Shown: in pieces, positions 1 through 8,702 of the stretch
Numbering within the stretch: position 1 is the first letter of the stretch
Layout: every line of letters begins with the position of its first letter
From: Bilophila wadsworthia ATCC 49260
Lineage (GTDB): Bacteria > Desulfobacterota > Desulfovibrionia > Desulfovibrionales > Desulfovibrionaceae
Direction: 5' to 3'
Assembly: GCF_000701705.1 (NCBI RefSeq)
Contig: NZ_JNJP01000002.1
Coordinates: 143,432-207,431, forward strand
Length of the DNA stretch: 64,000 nt
Translations under genes and position numbers: made by a program
Notes under the pieces: model-generated
Databases searched by the model: none
What the model saw: the letters and a program-made list of their open reading frames with translations, nothing else
Told to the model about the DNA's origin: nothing

Positions 1-1104
1 CGACGGCGCGATGGTCGGCCAGCACAGGTAGGCCATGTCGCCGCAACGCCCGTCGCGGAAGTTGTACGAATTCGGCACGGTATAGAACGTCTTGATGGGT
101 TCGCGGAAATCCTCGGCCTTCCACTCGGTTTCCTTCTGCTGCGGAACGCTGGCGGGAATATCGGTCGGGAAGTAGCTCTTCGCCAGCTTTTCGCAATCAG
201 GGGCCGCCGACCAGTTGCCGTATACGTAGCCCTGATCATCCCGGAACCCGGCGACGTGCGGCCAGCCGTAGTTGCCGCCCGCCACGAGGAGATTGATCTC
301 ATCGTCGGACGAAGGGCCGTGCTCGGCCTCAAAGAGCAGATTACCCACAAACACAAGCCCCTGCGGGTTACGATGGCCGTAGGTGTACACGTGGCTCCTG
401 ACGCCGTTGATGACCGGGTTGTCGTCCGGGATGCCGCCGTCGGGATTGAGGCGCAGTACCTTGCCCGCATAGGCGGAATGATCGCCCGCGTCGAGTTCGG
501 CCTTGGTGGGAATACGCTGGGCGTCGATGGGCTTGCAGACGTTCGCGCCCTGATTGTGCCCCTGCTCCCCGATGGAGTAGTAGAGCTTGCCGTCGGGCCC
601 GAAACGCAGGCGACCGCCGTTGTGGTCATCCCCTGCGGGCATGTTGCTCAGGATTACTTTGGGATCGGCAATCTTCCGGGTCTGCGGATCATAGTGGAAC
701 CGGACGATGCGGGCGTGTTCCCTGCCGCCGTCCATATATGTATGCGCGATATAGACGTTGTTCTTGCTGCCGTTTTTGCCGAGATCGGGATCAAGGGCGA
801 TGCCGAGCACGCCTTCATGCTGCGGCCCGACCTTCACGTCCGGAATGCTGCCGACGAGCTTTTTCTCGCCCGTTTTGGGATCCACGCTGATAATGCGGCT
901 CCCCTCGCGCTCGGAAACCCAAATATGATTATCCGGCCCCCAGACCATATCCCACGGGGCGGCAAGGCCTTCGGCGATAACGACCCCTTCAAACGGTTCC
1001 GCCGTGGGCACCGCCTTTGCCTTTTGCGGCGCTGCGCCCCAAGAAGCCGGAGCGCTCAAAAGCAACAGCGTCATCGCGCCTGCCATGACTCGGGAATGGT
1101 GCAT
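1..1104 (-). CDS. PQQ-dependent sugar dehydrogenase (glucose/sorbosone dehydrogenase family), 3' end outside window
   Basis: The first 368 codons are present; the gene runs off the left edge. The start ATG is at 1104-1102 behind a strong AGGAGG six bases upstream. Residues 1-24 form a signal peptide ending at ASWGA, so the product is exported. The rest shows the beta-propeller pattern of soluble aldose/sorbosone dehydrogenases: LAAPWDMVWGPDNHIWVSER near residue 50, a GILGI-like segment (HEGVLGIALDPD), DHNGGRLRFGPDGKLYYSIGE, and GHRNPQGLVF. This family oxidises sugars in the periplasm with PQQ and passes electrons to an acceptor. No PQQ synthesis gene is in the window, so cofactor and substrate are family inference. 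Confidence 0.85.
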   Translation of the reverse strand, partial: MHHSRVMAGAMTLLLLSAPASWGAAPQKAKAVPTAEPFEGVVIAEGLAAPWDMVWGPDNHIWVSEREGSRIISVDPKTGEKKLVGSIPDVKVGPQHEGVLGIALDPDLGKNGSKNNVYIAHTYMDGGREHARIVRFHYDPQTRKIADPKVILSNMPAGDDHNGGRLRFGPDGKLYYSIGEQGHNQGANVCKPIDAQRIPTKAELDAGDHSAYAGKVLRLNPDGGIPDDNPVINGVRSHVYTYGHRNPQGLVFVGNLLFEAEHGPSSDDEINLLVAGGNYGWPHVAGFRDDQGYVYGNWSAAPDCEKLAKSYFPTDIPASVPQQKETEWKAEDFREPIKTFYTVPNSYNFRDGRCGDMAYLCWPTIAPS

Positions 1105-1379
1105 CCTGTACCTCCTGATGTTTCTCTGTGTATCGGAACGCGAGGCCCGCCGCCGCGCGGCTTCCGGTATTGTCAAAAACGGGAAGCCCTGCGGGTTCCC
1201 GTTCGGCAAAGGCGGGGAAAAACGCCTCCCCCGAAACGGGTTCCTTTCAGGCTGGCGCTGCCTTTCAAGGCTGGAGCGCCCCCATCCCGCAGGATCGCGT
1301 GAGGAGGGCTTTGGGCGAGGCGCGGGCAGCTGCTGGAACGGACGCCCGCACCTTTCAACGGCGGAACAGCCGCAGAATT

Positions 1380-2222
1380 TTACCCATGACGGATGAACGT
1401 CCCCTCTTCCAGTTCCATAAACGCGTTGCGCAGCTCCTCATCGGTATTCATGACGATGGGGCCTCCCCATGCCACGGGCTCGCGGAGGGGCTTGCCGGAA
1501 ACGATGACCATACGGGCGCCTTCGGGACCGGCATGGAGGTGGATCTTGTCCCCTTCCGAGAAGAGGACGGCACGGCGGGCGGGCTGGATCACGCCTTCCG
1601 GCTCATAGGCGCACGAACCTTCCATGAGATACGAGAACACGGTATTGCCGGGGATGGTCTCCATTTCCCACGCACCGCCGGGCCCCATCTCTACATCAAG
1701 GAACTGCACGTCCACGTATTCGCCTTGTGTCGCGCCGCCGATATTGCCGTATTTTCCGGTGACGACGCGGATCGTCACGCCCTTCTCCTCGATGACGGGG
1801 ATGTCGTCGGGGGTGATGTCGCGGTATTTGGGATGGACCATTTTTTTGTCGCGCGGCAGGTTGATCCAGAGCTGGAGCCCGAGCATCCGGGGGGATGCCT
1901 TGGGCATTTCCTGATGCAGGATGCCCCCGCCCGCCGTCATCCACTGGCAGCAGCCGTCTTTAATCCGCCCGCTGTTGCCAAGGCTGTCCTTGTGGTCGAT
2001 TTCGCCTTTCACCAGATATGTAAACGTCTCAATCCCGCGATGCGGGTGCAGCGGAAAGCCGCGCACGTAATCCGCAGGATTCAGCGAGTCGAACGCATCC
2101 AGCATGAGGAACGGGTCAAAGTCCCGGATCGTCCCTGAGCCGAGCACGCGGACCAGATGTACCCCGGCCCCGTCTATCGCCTGACGGCCCGTCACGATCT
2201 TTTTGACTATGCGGTATGACAT
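1380..2222 (-). CDS. Pirin family protein
   Basis: This 280-residue bicupin has the pirin length and conserved blocks. The N-terminal cupin carries the metal site: His59 and His61 in FPLHPHRGIET, His103 and Glu105 in GGGILHQEM, matching the iron ligands of human pirin. Some bacterial pirins act as quercetinases and others bind partner enzymes, so the role here is open. The start ATG has AAAGGAG about six bases upstream. It sits 275 bases downstream of nothing co-directional that is close, and the sugar dehydrogenase follows it on the same strand after that gap, so it is probably monocistronic. Confidence 0.9.
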   Translation of the reverse strand: MSYRIVKKIVTGRQAIDGAGVHLVRVLGSGTIRDFDPFLMLDAFDSLNPADYVRGFPLHPHRGIETFTYLVKGEIDHKDSLGNSGRIKDGCCQWMTAGGGILHQEMPKASPRMLGLQLWINLPRDKKMVHPKYRDITPDDIPVIEEKGVTIRVVTGKYGNIGGATQGEYVDVQFLDVEMGPGGAWEMETIPGNTVFSYLMEGSCAYEPEGVIQPARRAVLFSEGDKIHLHAGPEGARMVIVSGKPLREPVAWGGPIVMNTDEELRNAFMELEEGTFIRHG

Positions 2223-2675
2223 GACTGTCTCCTTTTTTCCCCATACTATCCTTCACACGGTATGGTGCGTCAATAAAATAAACATTATTTTTAGTATGAT
2301 AGAGTTATAAAGAGACTCCACCCGCTACGGAACGAACCGATTTCACACCCAAAAACACGCATTGCCCGGTAACGGCATACCGATCCCGTGCGCAGCAAAA
2401 GAGCGTTCCCACTTTGAAAAAGTGAAAACGCTCCTTCACATTGCGGAACAAAAAAACCGCGCTTTCAGGCCAGCCTAAAAAACCAGTATCCGGACAAAAA
2501 CTTCCAGCCCATGATGGAGGGAATGCGGCGGAAGCACCGTCTCCCCGAGGCGCTTCTTTCTAAGGGAAGAGGCGCTCCGGAAGCATGAACCGGAGGCAAA
2601 AAGAAAGGGCGTCCCCGAGGGCTCGCAAACGCGGGGACGCCCTGCCCAGCGTCCGGGGGGTCGGACGCCGAACGC
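2223..2675. other. Intergenic region between pirin and aldolase
   Basis: No gene is evident in these 453 bases. The part next to pirin holds a weak promoter-like pair reading toward pirin (TTGACG on the minus strand near 2266-2271). A hairpin with arms GAGCGTT and AACGCTC lies at about 2401-2432, without a T tract. The aldolase terminator lies at 2597-2642. Confidence 0.6.
2597..2642 (-). terminator. Intrinsic terminator of the lacI-to-aldolase operon
   Basis: On the minus strand an 11-bp perfect stem (GGGCGTCCCCG, 2642-2632, pairing with 2617-2607) is followed by TTTCTTTTT. It lies 34 bases after the aldolase stop and closes the minus-strand operon. Confidence 0.88.
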
Positions 2676-3599
2676 TTATGCCTGCCCGGACGAACCCAGC
2701 ACGGCGCGGATCTTATGCCGGACCATCTCGCGCACGGCTTCGCGGCCCGCGCTCAGATAGGCGCGAGGATCGAAGGTTTCGGGGCGCTCCGCAAGCAGGG
2801 TCCGGATGGCGGCGGTGACGGCCAACCGCAGATCCGTATCAATATTGATCTTGCAAATGGCGGAAGCGGCGGCGCGGCGGAGCAGGTCTTCGGGCACGCC
2901 GGAGGCTCCCGCTACATTCCCGCCGTGCGCGTTGACGGCAGCCACGGCCTCCTGCGGCACGCTCGACGCGCCGTGCAGCACCAGCGGAACGCCCGGCAGA
3001 CGGGCGGCGATGGCGTCAAGGCGCTCGAAATCAAGCCGCGCCTCCCCCGAAAACTTGCAGGGGCCGTGACTCGTCCCGATGGCAATGGCAAGCGAATCGC
3101 ATCCGGTACGGGCTACAAATGTTTCTGCCTCTTCGGGATCGGTATAAACGGATTCGCGGGACGAAACGGTTTCCTCGACCCCGGCGAGCCGTCCGAGTTC
3201 GGCTTCGACCCAGACCCCCCTGTCATGGGCGTACTCCACGACGCGCCGGGTGACGGCCACATTCTCCTCAAAAGGCAAGTGTGAGCCGTCGATCATGACC
3301 GAAGTGAACCCGTCGTCGATGCAGGCCTTGCAAATGTCGAAACCGGACCCGTGATCCAGATGCAGCACAAAAGGCACATCGGTTTCTTCCGAAGCGGCTT
3401 CGGCCATTTTACGGAGATAGCCCCGCCCGGCGTACTGGCGCGCCCCGTTGGAGACTTGCAGGATCACGGGGGAACGCTCGTCCCCGGCGGCCTGCAAAAT
3501 GCCCTGTACGGTTTCCATATTGTTGATGTTGAACGCGCCTACGGCGAAACCGCCCGCAAGGGCTTTGGCAAACATGTCCCGAGGTCCGGTAAGAGGCAT
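2676..3599 (-). CDS. Class II fructose-bisphosphate aldolase family protein
   Basis: This 307-residue protein has the class II (zinc) aldolase plan. The LDHG motif gives Asp82 and zinc ligand His83, GTSHG gives His178, and VLHGASS gives His209. The DLRLA segment near the end (NIDTDLR) contacts substrate phosphate in the family. The enzyme splits a ketose bisphosphate (fructose, tagatose or sedoheptulose type) into DHAP and an aldose phosphate. It is the last gene of the operon started by the LacI regulator and is followed by a terminator. The start is supported by AAAGGAT. The exact substrate (FBP, TBP or SBP) cannot be read from the sequence. Confidence 0.9.
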   Translation of the reverse strand: MPLTGPRDMFAKALAGGFAVGAFNINNMETVQGILQAAGDERSPVILQVSNGARQYAGRGYLRKMAEAASEETDVPFVLHLDHGSGFDICKACIDDGFTSVMIDGSHLPFEENVAVTRRVVEYAHDRGVWVEAELGRLAGVEETVSSRESVYTDPEEAETFVARTGCDSLAIAIGTSHGPCKFSGEARLDFERLDAIAARLPGVPLVLHGASSVPQEAVAAVNAHGGNVAGASGVPEDLLRRAAASAICKINIDTDLRLAVTAAIRTLLAERPETFDPRAYLSAGREAVREMVRHKIRAVLGSSGQA

Positions 3600-3843
3600 C
3601 TGACCTATCCTTTGTTCAAAGGGTTCCGTGTCGCTTCAAAAAACATGCGCCGTTCCGCGGTAAACGGGATTCAGCCCCGCCCAGGGGCGCCGTAATCCCG
3701 CAAGGGCAATAGGCCATACTGCGAAACCGTGGCCCGGCGGGTACGTTTCCCTCAACGGCGTTGCGCTCAAAAAAACGCTTAGGAAAGAAGCCGCATGTTT
3801 CCGAAACGCCGCGATACGTTACAGCCAAAACTGGCAACAGCCG

Positions 3844-4653
3844 TTACAGAAAAGCCTGACGGACATACTCGGCGTCGCGCCTGAGCGCATACAGGGCATC
3901 CGAGCCGAAAACCGGCTCCGTATAACGGTTTTCGAGGAACAGCGGCCCATCGTACCCTTCCCGCTTCAGAGCCGCGAGCAACTCACCCGCGCGGCATGCC
4001 CCCCCACCGAGAGGCCGGACGCCGGGTTCGCCGTACATGCCGTCCTTGAGATGCACGCCGCAACACACGGCGAGGTGTTCCGGCAAGGCCTCAAACACGT
4101 CTTCCCGCCCACGCAGGACAAAATGAGACAGGTCGAGGCAGGAACAGAGATTGTCGTAGGCGACGATATTCAAAAGGGATTTCATCATCGTAACATCAAG
4201 AAGATTTTCCGTGGCTACAGCAATGCCCCGGTGTTTCGCCAGCGCGCAGGCCAGCCGCAAACAGCGGGCCGTCTCACGCAGATCATCCTTGTTACGGATA
4301 GCCGACGCCTTGAAGCTCGGCAGCACAATCCGGGGAATGCCCATGTCGGCGGCACAGTCCACGGCGGCGGCAATGGCCTTTTCCGCCGTATTGCGCCGTT
4401 CGCTTCCGGGCTCGGCGGTCATGCCGTGCTTCAGGACAGCCAGCACGGCTACAGCGTCAAGCCGGATGCCGTATAGCTCCGCCTCTTCTTTCCATTGCCG
4501 CTGTATGCCCGGCGACGACAGCGGAAAATCTTCCTCCGCAGAACCCAAATCGAGCTGGATCGCATCGAGCCCCGCTTCCTTCAGCTCCTTGCAGCATGAC
4601 GGAGATTGCAGCAGGGGGTGCACCCAATTACAGACACCAAGCAATACGGCCAT
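3844..4653 (-). CDS. Sugar phosphate isomerase/epimerase family TIM-barrel protein
   Basis: This roughly 269-residue xylose-isomerase-like (AP endonuclease family 2) barrel opens with GVCNWVHPLLQSP. Acidic and His residues that usually bind a divalent metal lie in ATENL, SCLDLSHFVL, VHLKDG and LFLENRY. Members are ketose 3-epimerases, hydroxypyruvate or 2-oxotetronate isomerases, or dehydratases; I cannot choose between them. I picked the ATG at 4653-4651 because AAAGGA lies six bases before it, while a TTG five codons upstream has no such site. It sits between the SDR and aldolase genes of the sugar operon, 244 bases before the aldolase gene. Confidence 0.78.
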   Translation of the reverse strand: MAVLLGVCNWVHPLLQSPSCCKELKEAGLDAIQLDLGSAEEDFPLSSPGIQRQWKEEAELYGIRLDAVAVLAVLKHGMTAEPGSERRNTAEKAIAAAVDCAADMGIPRIVLPSFKASAIRNKDDLRETARCLRLACALAKHRGIAVATENLLDVTMMKSLLNIVAYDNLCSCLDLSHFVLRGREDVFEALPEHLAVCCGVHLKDGMYGEPGVRPLGGGACRAGELLAALKREGYDGPLFLENRYTEPVFGSDALYALRRDAEYVRQAFL

Positions 4654-4671
4654 ACACATTCCTTTCAAAAG

Positions 4672-4735
4672 CCTTGGGAAGGAAAGAGGTTGAAGCCGGG
4701 GAAAGCCTCTTCTTCAAAAGGCCTTCCCCGCCACG
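4672..4735. repeat. G/C-skewed intergenic hairpin repeat, family member
   Basis: The stretch between the isomerase and the SDR gene has the GGGAAGG...CCTTCCCC layout seen in several other gaps of this window (see 51262, 53040, 60705). It can fold on itself and does not look coding. Confidence 0.4.
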
Positions 4736-4755
4736 ACGGTAGAGCATCCCAATCG

Positions 4756-5676
4756 CTAATCTCTTCCCATGACCACGCGGATATAGTCCTTTACGGAGTC
4801 CTCGATGGACCATTCGGGCGCGTAACCCAGTTCCTTCCGGATAGCGGAATCGTCGAACGAGCACGCATACGGCGAGGTGTTCGCGCTGTGTTCCGCATAG
4901 GTGACTTTGGTTTCCGGGCAAAGGCGGTTGGTCAGTTCCGCGACTTCCCGAAGCGTGTGGACGCTGCCGCAGACGGTATAGAAGCGCTGCGCGGGCTTTT
5001 CGGCGTTCCAGACCAGCAGCATGGCCTTGATCGTGTCATGGATGTAGATCCAGTCGCCCCGCTCGTCCGGGTTGTCGACGTGCACCTCGCCGCCTCTGGC
5101 GATGGAATCCACAAGCCCCGTCGTATATTGCGTGGTCAGGCCGTTGGTACGGTTGGGCCCCCAGACCCATGTGGGACGGATGCCCCGGCTGTCGATGCCG
5201 TGGTTATCGGCATACCAGCGCAGCAGATGCTCCCCGGCCAGCTTGGTCTGCCCATAGATGGTGGCGGGATCCTTGGGCGCGTCTTCCGGCACGGGTTCGA
5301 CGGAGGTCGGGCTGTACAGGGAGATGGAGCTCATGAAGAAAAACCGCTTCACCCCGCAGGCCACCGCCGCATCAAGCAGCACCTGCGTGGAACGGAAATT
5401 GACCTGAAACGCCAGCGGCGGATTCTGTTCGCACACGCCCGCCATAAGCGCGCCGAGATGGAAGATCCCCTCGATGCCGTTGGTCGCCACCGCCCGGTAC
5501 AGATCGAGATCCGAAGCGCTGTCGCCCTGCACGTAGGTGATCGAATCCATAATGTCCTGCAACAGATGAGGAACCGGAACACGGTCGAAAACGACGACTT
5601 CGTCGCCCTGCCGCAGCAGAGCACGGACAAGATGGGAACCGATGAAGCCCGCTCCGCCCGTTACGAGAATACGCAT
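4756..5676 (-). CDS. NAD(P)-dependent epimerase/dehydratase (extended SDR)
   Basis: This 306-residue extended short-chain dehydrogenase begins MRILVTGGAGFIGSH, the Rossmann GxxGxxG nucleotide site. Catalytic Ser-Ser (FFMSSISLYS) and the YxxxK pair (IYGQTKLAGEH) follow, as in GalE and sugar-acid dehydrogenases. The start ATG at 5676 follows GGGAGG. UDP-sugar epimerases share these motifs, but its place among catabolic genes suggests oxidation or epimerisation of a free sugar or sugar acid. That is inference. Confidence 0.87.
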   Translation of the reverse strand: MRILVTGGAGFIGSHLVRALLRQGDEVVVFDRVPVPHLLQDIMDSITYVQGDSASDLDLYRAVATNGIEGIFHLGALMAGVCEQNPPLAFQVNFRSTQVLLDAAVACGVKRFFFMSSISLYSPTSVEPVPEDAPKDPATIYGQTKLAGEHLLRWYADNHGIDSRGIRPTWVWGPNRTNGLTTQYTTGLVDSIARGGEVHVDNPDERGDWIYIHDTIKAMLLVWNAEKPAQRFYTVCGSVHTLREVAELTNRLCPETKVTYAEHSANTSPYACSFDDSAIRKELGYAPEWSIEDSVKDYIRVVMGRD

Positions 5677-5905
5677 GAAACCTCCCCGGGGATGCCCCAC
5701 GGCTAAAAGAAGCGAGAGTGCTAACACCTGAATGGTTTTTGCTTTATACCCTATGCAAATGACATGTGCTTTTTGGGAAGAACCATTCGGAAGCCACTAC
5801 TCCCAATACGCCCGGGCACAGCCGCCTGAAACGCGCCATTTACCCGGAAAACACGGATAAACCCCGTTTCGCGGCGTACCCACCCTGCGAAACCGCCCGC
5901 AGGCT

Positions 5906-6793
5906 CTACGCCTTCCAGTTTTTCGCCACGGCCTTCCATGACACGGCGTGGTCCTTCGCGCCGTAGCCCTGAACCGAAACCATCCGGTGCACATAGTCCA
6001 CCGCCGCGCCCAGAATGAGCGGCGCGCCGTATTCCCTGGCCATATCGAGGCACAACCTGTTGTCCTTGATGAGCATATCCACGGTAAACGTGGGCTCGTC
6101 GTAACGGCCCTCGGCGATGCGGGTACCGATTTCCTTATAGGCGTTGCTGAGCACGCGGGCGTTGGCGGCGACCGCCACGTCGATGAGCGTTTTCTGGGAC
6201 AGACCCATGTGTTCGGCGAGCGCCATGGTCTCGGCGGCGCAGGCGTCGATCGCGCCGAGCATCATGTTGTTGAGCAGTTTCAGCTTATTGCCGTGCCCGA
6301 GCGGCCCGATGTGGAACAGTTTTTCTTCCGATCCGCTGAGCACGAGGAGCACATCCTTGATCTTGGCGAGGGCCTCATCCGAGCCGCCGAGCGCAAAAGC
6401 CCAGCTCCCCACCCCGGACGGGCTGCCCATGACCGGGGCGTCCACAAAATCAATGCCTTTGGGGGCAAGCGCCTCGCCCATACGGATGTTCACGCCCGGA
6501 TCGACCGTGCTCATGTTGACGACCACGGTGCCCTCGGGCGCCCCGGACGCGATCCCGCCCTCGCCGAGCACGACCTTTTCCGTGTCGGCGGGGCCGGGGA
6601 CGAACATCAGGATGACCCGGGCCTTGCCCGCCAGTTCCGCCGGAGAGCCGCACACGGCCACACCAGCCTCGGAAGCGCGTTTGACGGCAGGCGGATACGG
6701 ATCGTACCCGGCCACGGGAACCCCGCTTTCCATCAATTTTTTCGCGCAATTGCTTCCCATAACCCCCAGTCCTACAATGCCTACGGTATCCAT
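5906..6793 (-). CDS. NAD-binding beta-hydroxyacid dehydrogenase (3-hydroxyisobutyrate / tartronate semialdehyde reductase family)
   Basis: This 295-residue protein has the family signatures: dinucleotide site GIVGLGVMGSN at the N terminus, substrate loop DAPVMGSPSGVGSWAFALGG in the middle, and catalytic lysine in GHGNKLKLLNN. The C-terminal helical domain keeps the KDNRLCLD stretch. Members oxidise 2- or 3-hydroxy acids such as hydroxyisobutyrate, glycerate, threonate or 2-methyl acids. The ATG at 6793 was chosen because AAGGA lies six bases upstream; a TTG two codons earlier is poorer. The presence of this enzyme suggests that an acid sugar is handled by the operon. Confidence 0.88.
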   Translation of the reverse strand: MDTVGIVGLGVMGSNCAKKLMESGVPVAGYDPYPPAVKRASEAGVAVCGSPAELAGKARVILMFVPGPADTEKVVLGEGGIASGAPEGTVVVNMSTVDPGVNIRMGEALAPKGIDFVDAPVMGSPSGVGSWAFALGGSDEALAKIKDVLLVLSGSEEKLFHIGPLGHGNKLKLLNNMMLGAIDACAAETMALAEHMGLSQKTLIDVAVAANARVLSNAYKEIGTRIAEGRYDEPTFTVDMLIKDNRLCLDMAREYGAPLILGAAVDYVHRMVSVQGYGAKDHAVSWKAVAKNWKA

Positions 6794-6908
6794 ATCCAAT
6801 CCTTGCTTGAGTCCGAAAAAAGGTATGACTTCAGCCCCCCTGGCCGAGCGGGCAGGGAAACGGTGAAACCAGTGAAACGGGATGGTTCCGGCGGAACGCC
6901 GGGGGCGG

Positions 6909-7847
6909 CTACTTTCTGGCGATGGCCTTGCGGGCCGCCTTGGCGATGTCCGCGGCGGTGATGCCGAACACGCCCATCAGATAGGGGGCCTTGCCCACCT
7001 GACCGAAATGATCCTTGACGCCGACACGTTCCAGCGGCGTGGGCCGCTGCTCCGCCAGCACTTCCGCAACGGCGCTGCCGAGCCCGCCGATGACGTTGTG
7101 GTTTTCCGCCGTAACCAGCGCGCCGGTTTCGGAGGCGGCCTTGATGACGGCGTCGGCGTCGATGGGCTTGATGGTGTGGATGTTGAGCACGCGGGCGGAT
7201 ACGCCTTCCTGAGCCAGCGTTTCGGCGGCCTGCAAAGCGTTGGCGACGCAGACGCCGGAAGCGATCAGGGTCACGTCGGAACCGTCGCGCAGGAGATCGG
7301 CCTTGCCGAGATCAAACTCGTAGTCATCGTCAAAGACGTTTTCGGCCTGACGGCGGAACAGCCGGATGTACACCGGGCCCTCATGCTCGACGATGGCGGG
7401 CAGGGCCTTGCGGAGCTGCACCGAGTCCGTGGGCTCGAACACGGTCATGCCCGGCAGGGTACGCATGATGCCCATATCTTCAAGCGCCATGTGCGTACCG
7501 CCGTTGAGTTCCGCGCCGACGCCCGGATCGGAGCCGACGATTTTGACGTTCAGCCCGGCGTAGCATACCGAGATGGCGATCTGGTCGAAGCAGCGGCGGG
7601 AAGCGAACGTGGCGAAAGAATGCACGAAAGGGATCTTGCCGCAGGCGGACAGCCCGGCGGCCACGCCGACCATATTGGCCTCGGCGATGCCCACGTTGAA
7701 GGAGCGGTCGGGATAGGCCGCCTTGAACGGCTTCATGCCGTGCGCGCCGGTCAGATCCGCCTCGACGTCCACGATGCGGGGATCCTCCTTGGCAAGCGCG
7801 ATCATCGTATCGCAATAGACCTTACGCATTTCCTGAGATTCAAGCAT
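6909..7847 (-). CDS. Transketolase, C-terminal subunit
   Basis: This 312-residue subunit carries the pyrimidine-binding and C-terminal domains of transketolase. Glu56 in VGIAEANMVG is the conserved glutamate that activates thiamine diphosphate. HSFATFASRRCFDQI and GSDPGVGAELNGGTHMALEDM follow as in family members. It is encoded 18 bases after the N-terminal subunit gene, so the two make a split transketolase. Split forms are common in anaerobes, and some act on special sugars rather than in the general pentose phosphate pathway. GAGGA precedes the ATG. Confidence 0.92.
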   Translation of the reverse strand: MLESQEMRKVYCDTMIALAKEDPRIVDVEADLTGAHGMKPFKAAYPDRSFNVGIAEANMVGVAAGLSACGKIPFVHSFATFASRRCFDQIAISVCYAGLNVKIVGSDPGVGAELNGGTHMALEDMGIMRTLPGMTVFEPTDSVQLRKALPAIVEHEGPVYIRLFRRQAENVFDDDYEFDLGKADLLRDGSDVTLIASGVCVANALQAAETLAQEGVSARVLNIHTIKPIDADAVIKAASETGALVTAENHNVIGGLGSAVAEVLAEQRPTPLERVGVKDHFGQVGKAPYLMGVFGITAADIAKAARKAIARK

Positions 7848-7865
7848 GACGGCATTCCTCGTTCC

Positions 7866-8684
7866 TTATTGGAGTTCCTGCAAAGCGGCGGCGACGTCTT
7901 CGGGCGACAGGGGCATGTTGTGCGAACTGAGCTTGCCTTCCGCGACCGAAAGCCCTTTGCCCTTGACCGTGGCCATGATGATGGCGGTGGGGCGCTTCTT
8001 GATGGTGCGGGCATGGGTCAGCGCGGCTTCGAGATCCGAGAAGTTGTGCCCGTCGATGCACAGGGTCGCCCAGCCGAACGCTTCCCAACGCTTGTCGAGC
8101 GGACGCACGGCGTTGATCGCGTCGGTGTAGTCGTCGATCTGCATCCCGTTGTCGTCCACCAGCACGACGAGATTGTCGAGCTCTTGGCTCCCGGCATACA
8201 TGGCCGCTTCCCAGATCTGCCCTTCCTGCTGCTCGCCGTCGCCGACGATGCAGTAGACGCGGTAGTCCTTGCGTTCCATGCGCGCCGCCAGCGCCATGCC
8301 CACCGCCGCCGAAAGCCCCTGCCCAAGCGAGCCCGCGGTCATGTCGATGCCCGTGGTCAGCTTCATGTCGCAATGGCTCGGCAGCCTGGTGCCGGGCTGG
8401 TTCAGGGTGAGGAGGGTTTCCTTATCAAAGTAGCCCTTCATAGCCAGCAGGGTATACAGCGCGGGTCCGGCATGGCCCTTGGAGAGCACGATGCGGTCAC
8501 GGTCGGGCCAGCCCGGCTCTTCGGGGCGCACGCGCATTTCCTCGTAATAAAGGTAGACCAGCGCTTCGATGAGGGACAGGGAACCGCCCACATGCCCGAC
8601 ACCGATCTGGCCGATCATTTTGGTGAGCAACTGCCTCGCTTCCTTGCTCAGCTCGGTGAGCTGCCGCAATTTCCGCTCGTTCAT
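7866..8684 (-). CDS. Transketolase, N-terminal subunit
   Basis: This 272-residue subunit holds the diphosphate-binding half of transketolase. His31 (GHVGGSLS) and His71 (LSKGHAGPALY) match substrate/ThDP-contacting histidines. The ThDP motif GDGEQQEG begins at residue 148 and is closed by DDNG near residue 180, binding Mg-ThDP. With the next gene it forms the complete enzyme, which moves a two-carbon ketol unit from a ketose to an aldose. It lies 18 bases downstream of the phosphofructokinase gene. Confidence 0.93.
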   Translation of the reverse strand: MNERKLRQLTELSKEARQLLTKMIGQIGVGHVGGSLSLIEALVYLYYEEMRVRPEEPGWPDRDRIVLSKGHAGPALYTLLAMKGYFDKETLLTLNQPGTRLPSHCDMKLTTGIDMTAGSLGQGLSAAVGMALAARMERKDYRVYCIVGDGEQQEGQIWEAAMYAGSQELDNLVVLVDDNGMQIDDYTDAINAVRPLDKRWEAFGWATLCIDGHNFSDLEAALTHARTIKKRPTAIIMATVKGKGLSVAEGKLSSHNMPLSPEDVAAALQELQ

Positions 8685-8702
8685 GGTTCAGCCTCGACTT
8701 CC

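Noticed and set aside
3616..3837. 73-codon minus-strand frame between isomerase and aldolase genes
   Set aside because: No ribosome site or family features; treated as operon spacer.
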